The notes: generated from the letters alone by a model not told the origin. Positions 28,980 through 38,951 are shown, numbered from the stretch's first letter. The stretch: DNA of 64,000 nucleotides from Methylotenera sp. (GCA_030652995.1 JAUSAG010000035.1:124001-188000); one strand, 5' to 3'. Translations and numbers: made by a program.

Positions 28980-29903
28980 ATGACAACTGCCTTTATCTCA
29001 CACCCTGATACACTTTTACACATTATGGATGGTAGCCATCCAGAGTCACCCGCGCGCATAACTGCGATTAAAAATGCGCTCATTCAACAAGATATTTACC
29101 CGAAATTAGCGATTTATGAAGCGCCAGTTGCAACCGATGCGCAGTTGCAACGCGTACATAGTGCGGCTTATGTTCAAAAAATCCGCACACTATCGCCTAG
29201 AGCCGGGCTAGTAAAATTAGATGCCGACACCGTCATGGGTCCGATGAGTTTGTCTGCGGCACTGCATGCCAGTGGCGCTGCCATTTTATCCACTGATTTA
29301 GTCATGCAGGGCAAAGTTAACAATGCATTTTGTTGTGTAAGACCGCCAGGACATCACTCAGGACGCGCCAATAGCGCAGGATTTTGCATCTTTAACCATA
29401 TCGCAGTGGGTGTTGCGCATGCTATGGCGCAGTATGCCGTTAAGCGTGTTGCAATTATTGACTTTGATGTACACCACGGCGATGGCACTGAAAATATTTT
29501 CAGGGATGATCCTCGGGTCATGCTCTGCTCAACCTTTCAGCATCCTTTTTACCCGCACCGCGGCTTTGACACCCGGTCAGCGACCATGATCAATATCCCG
29601 CTCGCGGCAAAATCTGGGCGTAATGAAATTCAGCAGGCTTTTGAACAGGAAATTCTACCCGCGCTTAATCAGTTTAAGCCTGAAATTATTTACGTATCAG
29701 CAGGGTTTGATGCCCACGCGGACGACCCGCTTGCCAATTTAAGTTTAGTTAATGCCGATTATATTTGGATAACGGAATTCATTAAAAAGGTTGCAAATCA
29801 ACACGCAAAAGGACGCATAGTATCCTTGCTTGAAGGGGGTTATCAACTTAATGCACTCGCTCAGGCTGCCAGTAGCCATATTGCAACACTGCTCACCGAA
29901 TAG
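28980..29903 (+). CDS. histone deacetylase-family (acetylpolyamine/AcuC-like) amidohydrolase
   Basis: A 307-residue zinc amidohydrolase of the arginase/deacetylase fold. Active-site motifs are R-P-P-G-H-H near residue 122, the zinc ligands in I-D-F-D-V-H-H-G-D-G near 160, and A-G-F-D-A-H near 240. Bacterial members remove acyl groups from small amines or proteins; the substrate cannot be told here. It begins 15 bp after rsgA in the same direction. Confidence 0.88.
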   Translation: MTTAFISHPDTLLHIMDGSHPESPARITAIKNALIQQDIYPKLAIYEAPVATDAQLQRVHSAAYVQKIRTLSPRAGLVKLDADTVMGPMSLSAALHASGAAILSTDLVMQGKVNNAFCCVRPPGHHSGRANSAGFCIFNHIAVGVAHAMAQYAVKRVAIIDFDVHHGDGTENIFRDDPRVMLCSTFQHPFYPHRGFDTRSATMINIPLAAKSGRNEIQQAFEQEILPALNQFKPEIIYVSAGFDAHADDPLANLSLVNADYIWITEFIKKVANQHAKGRIVSLLEGGYQLNALAQAASSHIATLLTE

Positions 29904-30047
29904 GCTGGGCCTTAATAATAATGGTCAAAGGTATATGCAGGCGCCGTATTTTTTAAGGTTCGTATGACAGCCCTACCGTGAAAAAGCATAGTCAGTCAGC
30001 GTATAATGCACACTCTGTTTAAATCAAACAATTTAAGACCGATTACC

Positions 30048-30488
30048 ATGCACATTACCACCCGCCTAGAGTTTGATGCCGGACATCGAATCCCTAATCA
30101 TAAAAGTCAATGTAAAAATTTGCATGGTCACCGCTATGCGCTTGAAATTACGTTGTCTGGAGATATAATTACGCAAGAAAATACCTCTGAAAATGGCATG
30201 GTGATGGATTTTTCAGACGTAAAAGCGATTGCTAAGAAAGCGGTTGTTGATGTGTGGGATCATGCTTTTTTGGTGTACCAACACGACTCAGAAGTATTGA
30301 ACTTTCTCAACAGCTTGCCCGACCATAAAACCGTCATATTTCCAACCATCCCTACCGCTGAAAACATGGCGTTAGAGGCGTTTAAAATACTGAAAGCAAG
30401 GTATCAGGATACGTTTGGTAATCACCTGAAACTTGAAAAAGTACGCTTATATGAAACACCAAACAGCTGGGCGGATGCACTAGGCTAA
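30048..30488 (+). CDS. queD: 6-carboxytetrahydropterin synthase (QueD/PTPS family)
   Basis: A 146-residue pterin synthase homologue. Zinc ligands are in D-A-G-H near the N-terminus and L-H-G-H near residue 30, with the catalytic Cys in S-Q-C-K-N-L-H; E-x-P-T-A-E-N-like sequence (T-I-P-T-A-E-N) follows near residue 107. It makes carboxytetrahydropterin from dihydroneopterin triphosphate for queuosine. The frame opens at 30006, but the ATG at 30048 gives the family's start (M-H-I-T-T-R-L-E-F-D-A-G-H). It overlaps the convergent rmlD end by 4 bp. Confidence 0.9.
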   Translation: MHITTRLEFDAGHRIPNHKSQCKNLHGHRYALEITLSGDIITQENTSENGMVMDFSDVKAIAKKAVVDVWDHAFLVYQHDSEVLNFLNSLPDHKTVIFPTIPTAENMALEAFKILKARYQDTFGNHLKLEKVRLYETPNSWADALG

Positions 30489-31429
30489 CGCATAGGTAAG
30501 TTTTGTAATTCTGAAATTAAGGCATCACGCCAGTTTGATAGTGTTACCGAAAAATTTCGGGCTAATTTACTACAATCCAAACATGAATTAGCTGGACGTG
30601 CCGCAGGTGTAGGGAAATCTTGCGTGCCAATCGCTTGGATATTTGCAGGGGTTACCTTAAGCGGAGGCCAGTTAAGGTCAGCCTGCAGGCGTGTATATTC
30701 TTCTACAATGGCGGTTGCAAAGCCGTGCCATGATGTCTGTCCGGCGTTAACTAAATGGTAAACACCCGTTACTTCGTTTTGCGGCTTGCCATTTTCAAGC
30801 TGACTCAACACCTCTAAAACCGCTTGAGCGATGCTATGGCTACTGGTTGGCGCACCTAGTTGGTCAGCCACAATGCGTAGCGCATCACGCTCACTCGCCA
30901 GACGTAAAATCGTTTTTAAGAAGTTATTGCCATAAGCACCATACACCCAGGAAGTACGAAATATAAGGTGCGGCAAGCCAACGGCTCGAATTGCGTCTTC
31001 TCCGGCCAGTTTACTTTTACCATAAACACTTAACGGCTGCGTTGCATCATCTTCTGTATAAGCGCTTAATTTGGCGCCTGAATAAACATAATCAGTAGAA
31101 AAATGAATCAATGTGGCACCAGCTTTTGCGGCTTCTTCCGCAAGGATTTTCGGTGCTGTGGCATTGATTGCATAAGCCAGCTCAAGCTCTGTTTCAGCTT
31201 TATCCACCGCGGTATAGGCCGCTGGGTTGATGATTAGATCAGGCTGAATGACCTCAACCACACGGCGTATGGCCTCGGCATCAGTCAAATCCAGCTGAGT
31301 TCTATCTAAGGCTATGACGGCATTTGAATAACATGCCTGTTTTGAAAGTACGGCTTGCAATGCATGCCCCACTTGCCCGTTAACGCCCGTGAGTAATATT
31401 TTTTGATATGGAAAAGATGAAGTGCGCAA
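30485..31429 (-). CDS. rmlD: dTDP-4-dehydrorhamnose reductase
   Basis: A 314-residue short-chain dehydrogenase. The nucleotide loop reads G-V-N-G-Q-V-G near residue 16, and the catalytic Y-x-x-x-K is in V-Y-G-K-S-K-L-A-G-E near residue 135. It carries out the last step of dTDP-L-rhamnose synthesis. The gene is last in the rmlBACD operon; its TTG start directly follows the rmlC stop, so translation is probably coupled. Confidence 0.94.
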   Translation of the reverse strand: MRTSSFPYQKILLTGVNGQVGHALQAVLSKQACYSNAVIALDRTQLDLTDAEAIRRVVEVIQPDLIINPAAYTAVDKAETELELAYAINATAPKILAEEAAKAGATLIHFSTDYVYSGAKLSAYTEDDATQPLSVYGKSKLAGEDAIRAVGLPHLIFRTSWVYGAYGNNFLKTILRLASERDALRIVADQLGAPTSSHSIAQAVLEVLSQLENGKPQNEVTGVYHLVNAGQTSWHGFATAIVEEYTRLQADLNWPPLKVTPANIQAIGTQDFPTPAARPANSCLDCSKLARNFSVTLSNWRDALISELQNLPMR

Positions 31430-31984
31430 TTAAAATCCAGCTTCAAATACTTCAGCGTTTGATAAATCCAACCCTGATTTATCTTTGGCCGACAAAATAG
31501 GTGCCGCCAGCAACGGCCATTCAATGCCAATCTCGGGGTCATCCCAGCGCACACAGCGCTCAAATTGCGGGGCGTAATAATCGGTGGTTTTGTATAAAAA
31601 CTCCGTACCCTCTTCAAGCACTAAAAAACCATGTGCAAACCCTGGTGGCACCCACATTTGGCGTTTATTTTCTGCGGACAATATAGCACTGACCCATTGT
31701 CCAAACGTGCCCGATTGACGACGTAAATCTACAGCGACATCAAACACTTCACCCTTAGTGACTCGAACCAATTTACCCTGCGGTTGCTGAATTTGGTAAT
31801 GCAGGCCACGCAATACATTCGCCGCAGATTTAGAATGATTATCCTGCACAAAATGCGCTTTGGCACCGGTTAATTTTTCAAAGGTTTGCTGGTTGAAGCT
31901 CTCAAAAAAGAAGCCTCGATCATCCCCAAATACTTTGGGCTCCAAGATTAGCACGTCTGGTATTGCGGTTTGAATCACCTGCAT
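31430..31984 (-). CDS. rmlC: dTDP-4-dehydrorhamnose 3,5-epimerase
   Basis: A 184-residue cupin-like epimerase. R-G-F-F-F-E-S-F near residue 25, V-L-R-G-L-H-Y-Q near 57 with the catalytic histidine, and P-P-G-F-A-H-G-F near 114 match RmlC. It epimerises dTDP-4-keto-6-deoxyglucose at C3 and C5. The start overlaps the rmlA stop by one base (TAATG). Confidence 0.95.
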   Translation of the reverse strand: MQVIQTAIPDVLILEPKVFGDDRGFFFESFNQQTFEKLTGAKAHFVQDNHSKSAANVLRGLHYQIQQPQGKLVRVTKGEVFDVAVDLRRQSGTFGQWVSAILSAENKRQMWVPPGFAHGFLVLEEGTEFLYKTTDYYAPQFERCVRWDDPEIGIEWPLLAAPILSAKDKSGLDLSNAEVFEAGF

Positions 31985-32859
31985 TAAAACACCTGCTCAC
32001 TCAACAGCATTTTTAAGTATTGACCATAATTATTTTTAATATACTTATTCGCTAGTAGCTCTAGCGCAGCGGCATCAATAAACTTCATGCGGTAGGCAAT
32101 TTCTTCAGGGCACGCTATTTTTAAGCCTTGACGTTTCTCTATGGTTTCAATAAACAAAGAAGCCTCTAACAGTGACTCATGTGTGCCAGTATCCAGCCAA
32201 GCAATGCCGCGCCCCATTACCTCTACTTGTAAATTACCACTTTGCAAATAGGCGCGGTTTACATCCGTAATTTCAAGTTCACCGCGTGCTGACGGCTTGA
32301 GTTGCGTGGCAATCTCTACCACACGATTATCGTAAAAATATAGCCCAGTGACGGCGTATCTTGATTTTGGGACGGCTGGTTTTTCTTCCAGACTGATAGC
32401 CTGACCCTGTGCATTAAATTCAACCACTCCATAGCGCTCTGGGTCGCTTACCGGATAAGCAAATACGGTAGCGCCAGCGTTAAGCTTAGCCGCCGCTTGC
32501 GTTCTAATCGCAAGCTCATGCCCATAAAATATGTTGTCGCCCAACACCAAGGCACAACTATCGTCACCAATAAAATCTTTACCAATAATAAACGCTTGAG
32601 CCAGCCCATCAGGCGAAGGTTGCACTGCATACTCGATTGAAATACCCCACTGACTACCGTCGCCTAACAACTGTTGAAAACGTGGTGTATCTTCAGGTGT
32701 TGAAATAACCAACACCTCACGAATGCCAGCCAACATCAAGGTAGTGAGCGGGTAGTAAATCATTGGCTTGTCGAAAACAGGCAGTAACTGTTTTGATACC
32801 ACCTGCGTTACTGGATAAAGCCGCGTACCCGAGCCACCCGCTAAAATAATACCCTTCAT
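31984..32859 (-). CDS. rmlA: glucose-1-phosphate thymidylyltransferase
   Basis: A 291-residue nucleotidyltransferase. [12 protein letters not shown] near the N-terminus is the catalytic loop and V-L-G-D-N-I-F-Y-G near residue 110 holds the metal-binding aspartate. It forms dTDP-glucose from dTTP and glucose 1-phosphate, the entry to dTDP-rhamnose. The start overlaps the rmlB stop by 4 bp (ATGA). Confidence 0.96.
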   Translation of the reverse strand: MKGIILAGGSGTRLYPVTQVVSKQLLPVFDKPMIYYPLTTLMLAGIREVLVISTPEDTPRFQQLLGDGSQWGISIEYAVQPSPDGLAQAFIIGKDFIGDDSCALVLGDNIFYGHELAIRTQAAAKLNAGATVFAYPVSDPERYGVVEFNAQGQAISLEEKPAVPKSRYAVTGLYFYDNRVVEIATQLKPSARGELEITDVNRAYLQSGNLQVEVMGRGIAWLDTGTHESLLEASLFIETIEKRQGLKIACPEEIAYRMKFIDAAALELLANKYIKNNYGQYLKMLLSEQVF

Positions 32860-33941
32860 GCTAACTCCTCGCCGCGCTCGGTGTAATGTTTTTGCTCCCA
32901 GTGACGGTATTCACCACTGGTAATGTTTTTTACCCAATCTTGATGTGCCAAGTACCAGTTCACGGTTTTTTCTATGCCTGACTCAAAAGTTTCTACGGGT
33001 TTCCAGCCTAACTCCTTGGCAATTTTAGTCGCATCAATCGCATAACGTTGATCATGGCCTAACCTGTCTTGCACAAAAGTAATTTGGTCGGCATACGATT
33101 GCCCATCTGTACGTGGCGATTTTACATCCAACAAACGGCATAATGTTCTCACCACGTTGATATTGGCTTGCTCATTCCAGCCGCCAACATTATACACCTC
33201 ACCCACCTTACCGGCTTCCAGCACGCGCCTAATCGCAGCACAATGATCCTCCACATACAGCCAATCACGCACCTGCTGACCATTGCCATAAATGGGCAAA
33301 GGCTTGCCCACCAAGGCGTTGTGAATCACTAATGGGATGAGTTTTTCAGGAAAATGATACGGCCCATAATTGTTGGAGCAATTAGTAGTGAGTGTAGGTA
33401 AACCATAAGTATGATGATAAGCACGGACCAAGTGGTCTGAAGCCGCTTTTGAAGCTGAATAAGGGCTATTGGGCGCATAAGCCGTGTTTTCAGTAAAGGC
33501 CGCATCATCTTTGGCCAGTGAACCATAAACTTCATCAGTAGATACATGTAAAAAACGAAAATCCTGTTGATGCTCGGTGCTCTGCTGGCTCCAATAGGCA
33601 CGTACTGCTTCTAACAAATGAAACGTGCCCACAACATTGGTTTGAATAAAATCTTCAGGCCCGTGAATAGAACGGTCAACATGACTTTCAGCTGCGAAGT
33701 TCAGCACTGCGCATGGCTGATGTTCTGCCAACAGTTTAGCCACAAGCGCTTGGTCGCCAATATCACCACGCACAAAAATATGCTGCGGGTTATGCTCAAG
33801 CGAGGTCAAGTTTTCTAAATTTCCTGCATAGGTCAGTTTATCTAAATTAACAACAGTACCTAAACTTTGCTTGATCCAGGACAATACAAAATTAGCCCCA
33901 ATAAAACCAGCACCACCTGTGACGATAATTGTTTTATTCAT
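32856..33941 (-). CDS. rmlB: dTDP-glucose 4,6-dehydratase
   Basis: A 361-residue extended short-chain dehydrogenase. The NAD loop is G-G-A-G-F-I-G-A-N near residue 8, the family's H-V-S-T-D-E-V-Y-G near 134 carries the acidic pair, and the catalytic Y-S-A-S-K-A near 165. It converts dTDP-glucose to the 4-keto-6-deoxy sugar. It leads the rmlBACD operon; no surface-polysaccharide glycosyltransferase follows, so EF-P modification by EarP at 47 kb may be a main consumer of the rhamnose. Confidence 0.96.
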   Translation of the reverse strand: MNKTIIVTGGAGFIGANFVLSWIKQSLGTVVNLDKLTYAGNLENLTSLEHNPQHIFVRGDIGDQALVAKLLAEHQPCAVLNFAAESHVDRSIHGPEDFIQTNVVGTFHLLEAVRAYWSQQSTEHQQDFRFLHVSTDEVYGSLAKDDAAFTENTAYAPNSPYSASKAASDHLVRAYHHTYGLPTLTTNCSNNYGPYHFPEKLIPLVIHNALVGKPLPIYGNGQQVRDWLYVEDHCAAIRRVLEAGKVGEVYNVGGWNEQANINVVRTLCRLLDVKSPRTDGQSYADQITFVQDRLGHDQRYAIDATKIAKELGWKPVETFESGIEKTVNWYLAHQDWVKNITSGEYRHWEQKHYTERGEELA

Positions 33942-34101
33942 GATATTTTCTCTCTTAACATTTTAAACCAGACTTTCCATTAGGACTTGGCATGGTAACG
34001 CCGCACAGTTTGATGGATTTTTTGTGCAAATTTTATAGGCAATAGTGATTCTATTGACAGAAAATTTGCAAAAAAAAAACGCAAAATGGGCAAGTTAACA
34101 T

Positions 34102-34824
34102 TCAAGTAGATGAAAAATCGCCTAATGGAAAATCTGGGTTTAAGGTGTGCCATAAACAATTACCTGATTTAGCCAGCGCTGCCAAATAATCATCATGCGC
34201 CGAAGCCTCGGCTGAATTAGCAAGTTTAATCAATAACGGGGCATTGCTATGCGGCGTCGCATTTAGATCTTTTTGACTATGCGCATCAAGCTCCATCATC
34301 AAACTCTCCTGACCTCGCGTCATGGCCATATACACATCGGCTAACAGCTCGGCATCCAGCAGTGCGCCATGTAGCGTACGTTTTGAGTTATTAATGCCAA
34401 AGTGTCGGCACAAAGCATCCAAGTTATTGCGTTGACCAGGACGCATGTCTTTTGCAATTTTTAAAGTATCGGTAATTTTCGCCGTGATCTGCTCTACTGT
34501 TTTTTGACCAATCAAACCCAGCTCACTATTTAAAAAACCCACGTCAAATGGCGCGTTATGCATAATAAGCTCAGCATCCGCAATAAATGCAATCAGCTCA
34601 TCGGCAATTTCTGCAAAGCGCGGCTTATCTTGCAAGAACTCAAGCGAAATACCATGCACCTCTTGTGCACCTAGGTCAATTTCACGATCAGGGTTTAAAT
34701 AATAATGAAAATGATGCTTAGTCAAGCGACGATTAACCACCTCAACCGCGGCCACTTCAATCACGCGGTGTCCTTGCGCATGGTAAAGACCTGTTGTTTC
34801 AGTATCTAAAAAAATCTGCCTCAT
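34102..34824 (-). CDS. dnaQ: DNA polymerase III epsilon subunit (3'-5' proofreading exonuclease)
   Basis: A 240-residue DEDDh exonuclease. Exo I is F-L-D-T-E-T-T-G-L at residues 4-12, Exo II is in H-N-A-P-F-D-V-G-F near 98, and Exo III in H-G-A-L-L-D-A-E near 157. It proofreads within the replicative polymerase core. As in Escherichia coli it sits next to rnhA, here in the same direction with a 4-bp ATGA overlap. Confidence 0.94.
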   Translation of the reverse strand: MRQIFLDTETTGLYHAQGHRVIEVAAVEVVNRRLTKHHFHYYLNPDREIDLGAQEVHGISLEFLQDKPRFAEIADELIAFIADAELIMHNAPFDVGFLNSELGLIGQKTVEQITAKITDTLKIAKDMRPGQRNNLDALCRHFGINNSKRTLHGALLDAELLADVYMAMTRGQESLMMELDAHSQKDLNATPHSNAPLLIKLANSAEASAHDDYLAALAKSGNCLWHTLNPDFPLGDFSST

Positions 34825-35297
34825 GAAGCTCGTCCTTCTTGCAAGGCTTTATCTACGCCTTTATTTGCCAACATGTCCGCACGCTCGTTGCCTACGTTTC
34901 CAGCATGACCCTTTACCCACACCCACTCTACAGTATGCTGTTGCGCCAGCACATCAAGCACACGCCATAAATCATCGTTTTTTACAGGCTTTTTAGCTGC
35001 GGTGCGCCAGTTACGTGCTTTCCAACCAACAATCCACTCAGAAATACCTTTTTGCACGTAAACGGAATCGGTAAATACTTTAGCATGGCAGGCGCGTTTT
35101 AACGCCTCTAATGCACGAATCACCGCCGTAAGCTCCATGCGGTTATTGGTAGTGAGCAGATCGCCACCAAACAGCTCTTTTTCATGTCCATCATAGCTAA
35201 TCCATGCGCCCCAGCCACCAGGCCCAGGGTTGCCTTTGCAGGCGCCATCGGCATAAATTTCGACAAGCTGATGGTTAATTAAATTGGGTTTTGTCAT
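34821..35297 (-). CDS. rnhA: ribonuclease HI
   Basis: A 158-residue RNase H. The catalytic residues lie in [18 protein letters not shown] near residue 56, T-D-S near 78 and N-E-R-A-D near the C-terminus. It removes RNA from RNA-DNA hybrids. The frame is open to 35348, but the ATG at 35297 gives the expected short N-terminus. It is translationally coupled to dnaQ. Confidence 0.94.
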   Translation of the reverse strand: MTKPNLINHQLVEIYADGACKGNPGPGGWGAWISYDGHEKELFGGDLLTTNNRMELTAVIRALEALKRACHAKVFTDSVYVQKGISEWIVGWKARNWRTAAKKPVKNDDLWRVLDVLAQQHTVEWVWVKGHAGNVGNERADMLANKGVDKALQEGRAS

Positions 35298-35549
35298 GAA
35301 TAAAACTTTGTGCCATGATTGTGATGAGACAAGATTATAGAACAACACTGGTTATAAAATAAGGTTGTGTGTCTTAAATGTCGCAAGATAGACCATATAA
35401 CTTAAAAACTAAGACATAAATCCAGTACTGCTTATCAATTCAAAACAACGTCATACCTCCCATAATTTACGTGGGGCATAATTACTAAAAATAAACATCC
35501 AATCAAACAGTTGTTACTATCAGCATTAAAAGTTAATACGAGGCTAGCT

Positions 35550-36818
35550 ATGCAAAAAATTATAATCGCTTTACTGTTGTATTTTTCAATAGCGGGCAAC
35601 GGCATGGCGGCTGTATGGGTGAAAGTAAATGAAAATAACATCTCGAAATTATCTGTAGATAAGCAATCCATCTTGCAAAAAGAGCAATTAACAAGAGCCT
35701 GGATTAAAATAGAATACAAAACACCACAAAAAAATATTGAATCCCCTGATAAAGAGTATGATTTATCGAAGCTACTTTGGTACTTTAATTGCGCCGAACA
35801 AAAATCAGCCACCTCGCAAGTGTTTCAGTATTTAAATGCCCAACTTATTTACTCCGCAGGGATTGATGCAAAAGGGGCTGAATTTATAGAACCCGTTCCA
35901 GAAACAGACTTTGATTTAGCAATGCGCTACGTTTGCTCAACACGTAAACCAGTTAAAATACCTAGCAGCACTACGCCAGCGAGTCCAACTAAACCAACAA
36001 CAAAACCTGAAGCCGTTAACAACCCAGCGCCAGGGGTAGCGGTTGCCGCAGAAAACTCAGCCCCAGTTGAGCCTGCCCCTCAAAATAAATCAGAGCCCGC
36101 GCAACTCGCTAAAGCCAAAGAAAAATCTGAAAAACCTGTAGCATATGCTGCAAATTGGACATACGAAGGTAAAGAAGGCCCTGAAAACTGGGGCAAACTA
36201 AAACCGGAGTTTGTAACTTGCAACACTGGGCGCAATCAATCCCCTATCAATATAGAGGATACGGTTGATGCAAGCATGAAGCCACTTAAGCTACTGCAAA
36301 AATTCCCCGTAAAAGATATCGTCAATAATGGCCATACGGTGCAAGCCAACTTTAAAGTAGGCAATATACTGGCAATTGATAACATGAGCTTTCAATTGAA
36401 ACATGTGCAATTTCGTGCGCCTAGTGAAAATACAATTAAAGGAAAATCATTTCCTTTAGAAGCACACTTTGTCCATGCGGATGCAAAAGGTAATCTCAGC
36501 ATAATCGCCGTGATGTTTAAAGAAGGAAAATCCAACATAGGCTTAGAGAAACTTTGGAAACAAATTCCCAATGATATTGATAAACCAGTTAACTTAAAGT
36601 CAAGAGTGCTGGCCAGTGAGATGGTGCCAGATAATCAGGACTACTATCGCTTTAGCGGCTCACTCACCACACCTCCATGCTCTGAAGGTGTACGCTGGCT
36701 GTTAATAAAAACGCCTATGACCGCCTCTAATTCACAAATAGAAGCATTTAAAAGTGTATTAAAACGCCCCAATAACCGCCCTGTGCAACCGCTAAATGGA
36801 CGTGTAATTATTGAATAA
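35550..36818 (+). CDS. secreted alpha-carbonic-anhydrase-related protein with degenerate zinc site and N-terminal adhesin-E-like domain
   Basis: About 422 residues: a signal peptide ending near A-G-N-G-M-A-A; a 110-residue domain resembling surface-adhesin E (paired cysteines, W-V-K-V, Y-V-C at its end); a Pro/Ala/Lys-rich linker; then an alpha-carbonic-anhydrase domain from W-T-Y-E-G. The fold markers N-N-G-H-T-V-Q, E-A-H-F-V-H and T-T-P-P-C-S-E-G are intact, including the disulphide cysteines. But the strand that normally supplies two zinc histidines (Q-F-H-F-H-x-P-S-E-H) reads V-Q-F-R-A-P-S-E-N, so two of three ligands are lost (Gln and Arg). It is probably not a normal carbonic anhydrase and may be a binding or adhesion protein. 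The start is set by GAGG 6 bp before the ATG. It lies at the edge of an IS-rich stretch. Confidence 0.85.
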   Translation: MQKIIIALLLYFSIAGNGMAAVWVKVNENNISKLSVDKQSILQKEQLTRAWIKIEYKTPQKNIESPDKEYDLSKLLWYFNCAEQKSATSQVFQYLNAQLIYSAGIDAKGAEFIEPVPETDFDLAMRYVCSTRKPVKIPSSTTPASPTKPTTKPEAVNNPAPGVAVAAENSAPVEPAPQNKSEPAQLAKAKEKSEKPVAYAANWTYEGKEGPENWGKLKPEFVTCNTGRNQSPINIEDTVDASMKPLKLLQKFPVKDIVNNGHTVQANFKVGNILAIDNMSFQLKHVQFRAPSENTIKGKSFPLEAHFVHADAKGNLSIIAVMFKEGKSNIGLEKLWKQIPNDIDKPVNLKSRVLASEMVPDNQDYYRFSGSLTTPPCSEGVRWLLIKTPMTASNSQIEAFKSVLKRPNNRPVQPLNGRVIIE

Positions 36819-36884
36819 CGGCCTATCTAATCAAAGGCCCTTTAACGATCTGCTGTAAAACATACGAACACTATTAGTGACACC

Positions 36885-36903
36885 GTGAACTACCCTGCCG
36901 TAA
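36885..36903. mobile_element. left part of an IS200/IS605-type end, split by the IS1182 insertion
   Basis: The 19 bases here match 63353-63371 with one difference (T for C). The sequence resumes at 38631-38646 (GAACGGCAAAGATTTC), on the other side of the IS1182-like element, where it completes the hairpin TGCCGT/ACGGCA. The other copy at 63353 borders a tnpB remnant, so this is probably the right end of a vanished IS200/IS605-type element. Confidence 0.6.
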
Positions 36904-36969
36904 AGAGGCTGTCGCAAAAGCCCTTTAGCGTTTAAAATATCGTATGTACCGACCTGCTAGGACATCACA

Positions 36970-38612
36970 ATGAATACCGCACACCGCATAGCTTCACCCG
37001 ATGACACACAGTTCAAATTGTTTGGTGAGATGCCGGTTGCCACAGCGCCTCAGCTAAAAACAGCGATCAATAGTGATCAATAGTGATCAATAGTGATCGT
37101 CGCTTTATAACAGGTGACCCTCAAGCCATTTTCCTTGGCACAGCGCGCCTGCAAGATTATCTGCAACAATCTGGTTTGCTTGCACCATTGACCGTCGCAC
37201 GTTTGCTTGATGAACAGGACTGGCAAACTTTTGAGCAGCGCTATGCTGCTACCGGACGTGCGCCCTATGCACCACGTTTGATGATGGGTTTGATTCTCTA
37301 TGGCGTGATGCAAGGTGTTCATTCCCTGCGTGAGCTGGAGCGACTGGCACGACTAGATTTGGGATGCATGTGGATTACTGGCGGCATTGCGCCAGACCAT
37401 GCCAATATTGGTCGATTCATTGTCATGCACGAGGAGTCGCTGACACAGGACTTTTTTGAATCGCTTACACGCACAATATTAAAAGCGACTCATTCAAACA
37501 ATACCCGTTTGGCAGGTGATGGCACCGTCATTGAAGCGGCATGCTCCCATTACAATCTGCTTAAGGAAGAAGCCGTCAGGGCGCGCAGTGCTGCAGCAAT
37601 AAAGGCAGTTGAATACACACCAGATGACGCAGTCGCGCAATATGAGCAACAAAGTAGCCAGCAATGCAAGACCATATTCGAGCAACGACTTTCTGCCCGC
37701 CATCGTCATGGCAAGAGTATTGACAGTTTGCGTATTAGTCCCATTGAACCAGAGGCCATGGTCCAACGCTTAAAGCGGGGTCATGGCTTTGCGCCGTCTT
37801 ATAAACCATCGGTCTTAGCCAATGAAAATCGGATCATCACGGCGTTGGCGCTACACCCTTCAAGTGAAACGCAGGTCATTGCGCCCATGCTTGACCAAAG
37901 CGCACGCGTAAGTGGCGCCCATGCAAAAGAACTATTGCTGGATGCAGGCTACTTTGATGATGAAGTAATTGAAGCAACCCTTGCTCGTAAAGTGAACCTA
38001 CTATGCCCAGAAGGGCAATGGCTGGCTAAATCCAAAGAAGCCGGGCTATTCCATAAGAGTGCCTTTGAGTATGATACGCACACCGATTCATATCGTTGCC
38101 CTGCAGGTCAAACGCTCGTTCTACTGAGCCAATGCGCAAAAACATTGCGAACACGAGCGCATGATGTCTATGGAAATGCAAACTGCGGAGGCTGCCATTT
38201 ACGGAAGAACTGCACGAATGCAGTTCAAGGAAGGTGCATCAAGCGTTATCCGGAGGATATACAGCGAGAGGCGCTACGCTTGGCGATGCAGCAACCTCAG
38301 ATGCGCGGCATCTTCAGTCAACGTAAAGCCATGGTTGAACCTGTGTTCAGTAGCTTGCGCTGCCAGCAGGGTCTCAACCGCTTTCGCCGCCGAGGGTTGC
38401 AGGCGGTCAAACGAGAGTTTGCTTTACATGTTATGGCGCACAACTTATCCAGAGCAGTGGCGCTATTGAGGGCGCTGTTTACCCTTTTTTACGCGGTTTT
38501 TAGCGGTCTCAGCGAAGTGGCTCACGCTTTTTATGATCGAGCATTCCGACTTTCTGGTATCCCGTCACGAATCAGATCGCTGCATGGAATTTATCTAAAT
38601 GTGCAGCAATAA
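36970..38612 (+). pseudogene. IS1182-family DDE transposase, frame broken by a 10-bp repeat
   Basis: Translation from the ATG at 36970 runs M-N-T-A-H-R-I-A-S-P-D-D-T and stops at TAG 37081-37083, inside a tandem array of GATCAATAGT. Removing two of the three copies joins this leader in frame with the long ORF (A-I-N-S-D-R-R-F-I-T-G), restoring a transposase of about 540 residues. The long frame (from a GTG at 37083) keeps the DDE core: D-G-T-V-I-E-A near residue 145, L-D-A-G-Y-F-D-D, and the late glutamate in V-E-P-V-F-S-S-L-R. A cysteine cluster (C-G-G-C-H-L-R-K-N-C) is typical of the family. A shortened protein from GTG could still be made, but no ribosome site is seen. Confidence 0.88.
37065..37094 (+). 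repeat. three tandem copies of GATCAATAGT inside the transposase gene
   Basis: Copies lie at 37065-37074, 37075-37084 and 37085-37094, followed by GATCG. The net addition of 20 bp relative to a single copy shifts the frame. Two or more copies place a TAG in the leader frame, so only the single-copy form is open. Confidence 0.93.
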
Positions 38613-38728
38613 CGTTTTGCGACAGCCTCTGAACGGCAAAGATTTCCGCGCAATTCTGTTAAATCGCTTCCACCTGCAAATTAAGCTTGCCTTATTTTTT
38701 ATCAACCCGAAATAATCAAAGTTTTGCC

Positions 38729-38929
38729 ATGGCTGAAATAAACAGTATCCGACTCCCAGACCTTGCAGAAGAAAATCAAGTAGTTCTAGTTGCGGATGCT
38801 AATCACACTGACGAGTTGATTCGCAAGACGATTACTAGCGAACTTGAAGCAATGCATACCGCAGGCGTAAAGAGGTGGCCCAGTTTGATTGAACAACTTT
38901 CACTGATTTATAAGTGTAAAGCTTACTGA
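38729..38929 (+). CDS. small hypothetical protein, possibly a gene fragment
   Basis: A 66-residue frame starting M-A-E-I-N-S-I-R-L-P-D-L-A-E-E-N and ending C-K-A-Y. I do not recognise it. The segment V-V-L-V-A-D-A-N-H-T-D-E resembles the second strand of a Toprim domain as found in plasmid or phage primases, which would make it a scrap of a larger mobile-element gene, but only this one motif is visible. It lies between the IS1182 element and an IS3 remnant. Confidence 0.35.
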   Translation: MAEINSIRLPDLAEENQVVLVADANHTDELIRKTITSELEAMHTAGVKRWPSLIEQLSLIYKCKAY

Positions 38930-38951
38930 TTAAAAAACTGGCGCAGTCAAT

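Larger units (their letters stand above)
36904..38630 (+). mobile_element. IS1182-family insertion sequence (1727 bp)
   Basis: The perfect 16-bp terminal inverted repeats AGAGGCTGTCGCAAAA (36904-36919) and TTTTGCGACAGCCTCT (38615-38630) enclose a single transposase frame. No clear target duplication is seen. The insertion splits an older IS200/IS605-type hairpin end. Sharp, identical termini suggest a recent arrival, but the transposase frame is interrupted near its start. Confidence 0.9.

Noticed and set aside
37065-37094. Phase-variable on/off switch of the transposase by repeat copy number
   Set aside because: Any number of copies above one puts a TAG in the leader frame, so gaining copies cannot restore the gene; only a return to one copy would.
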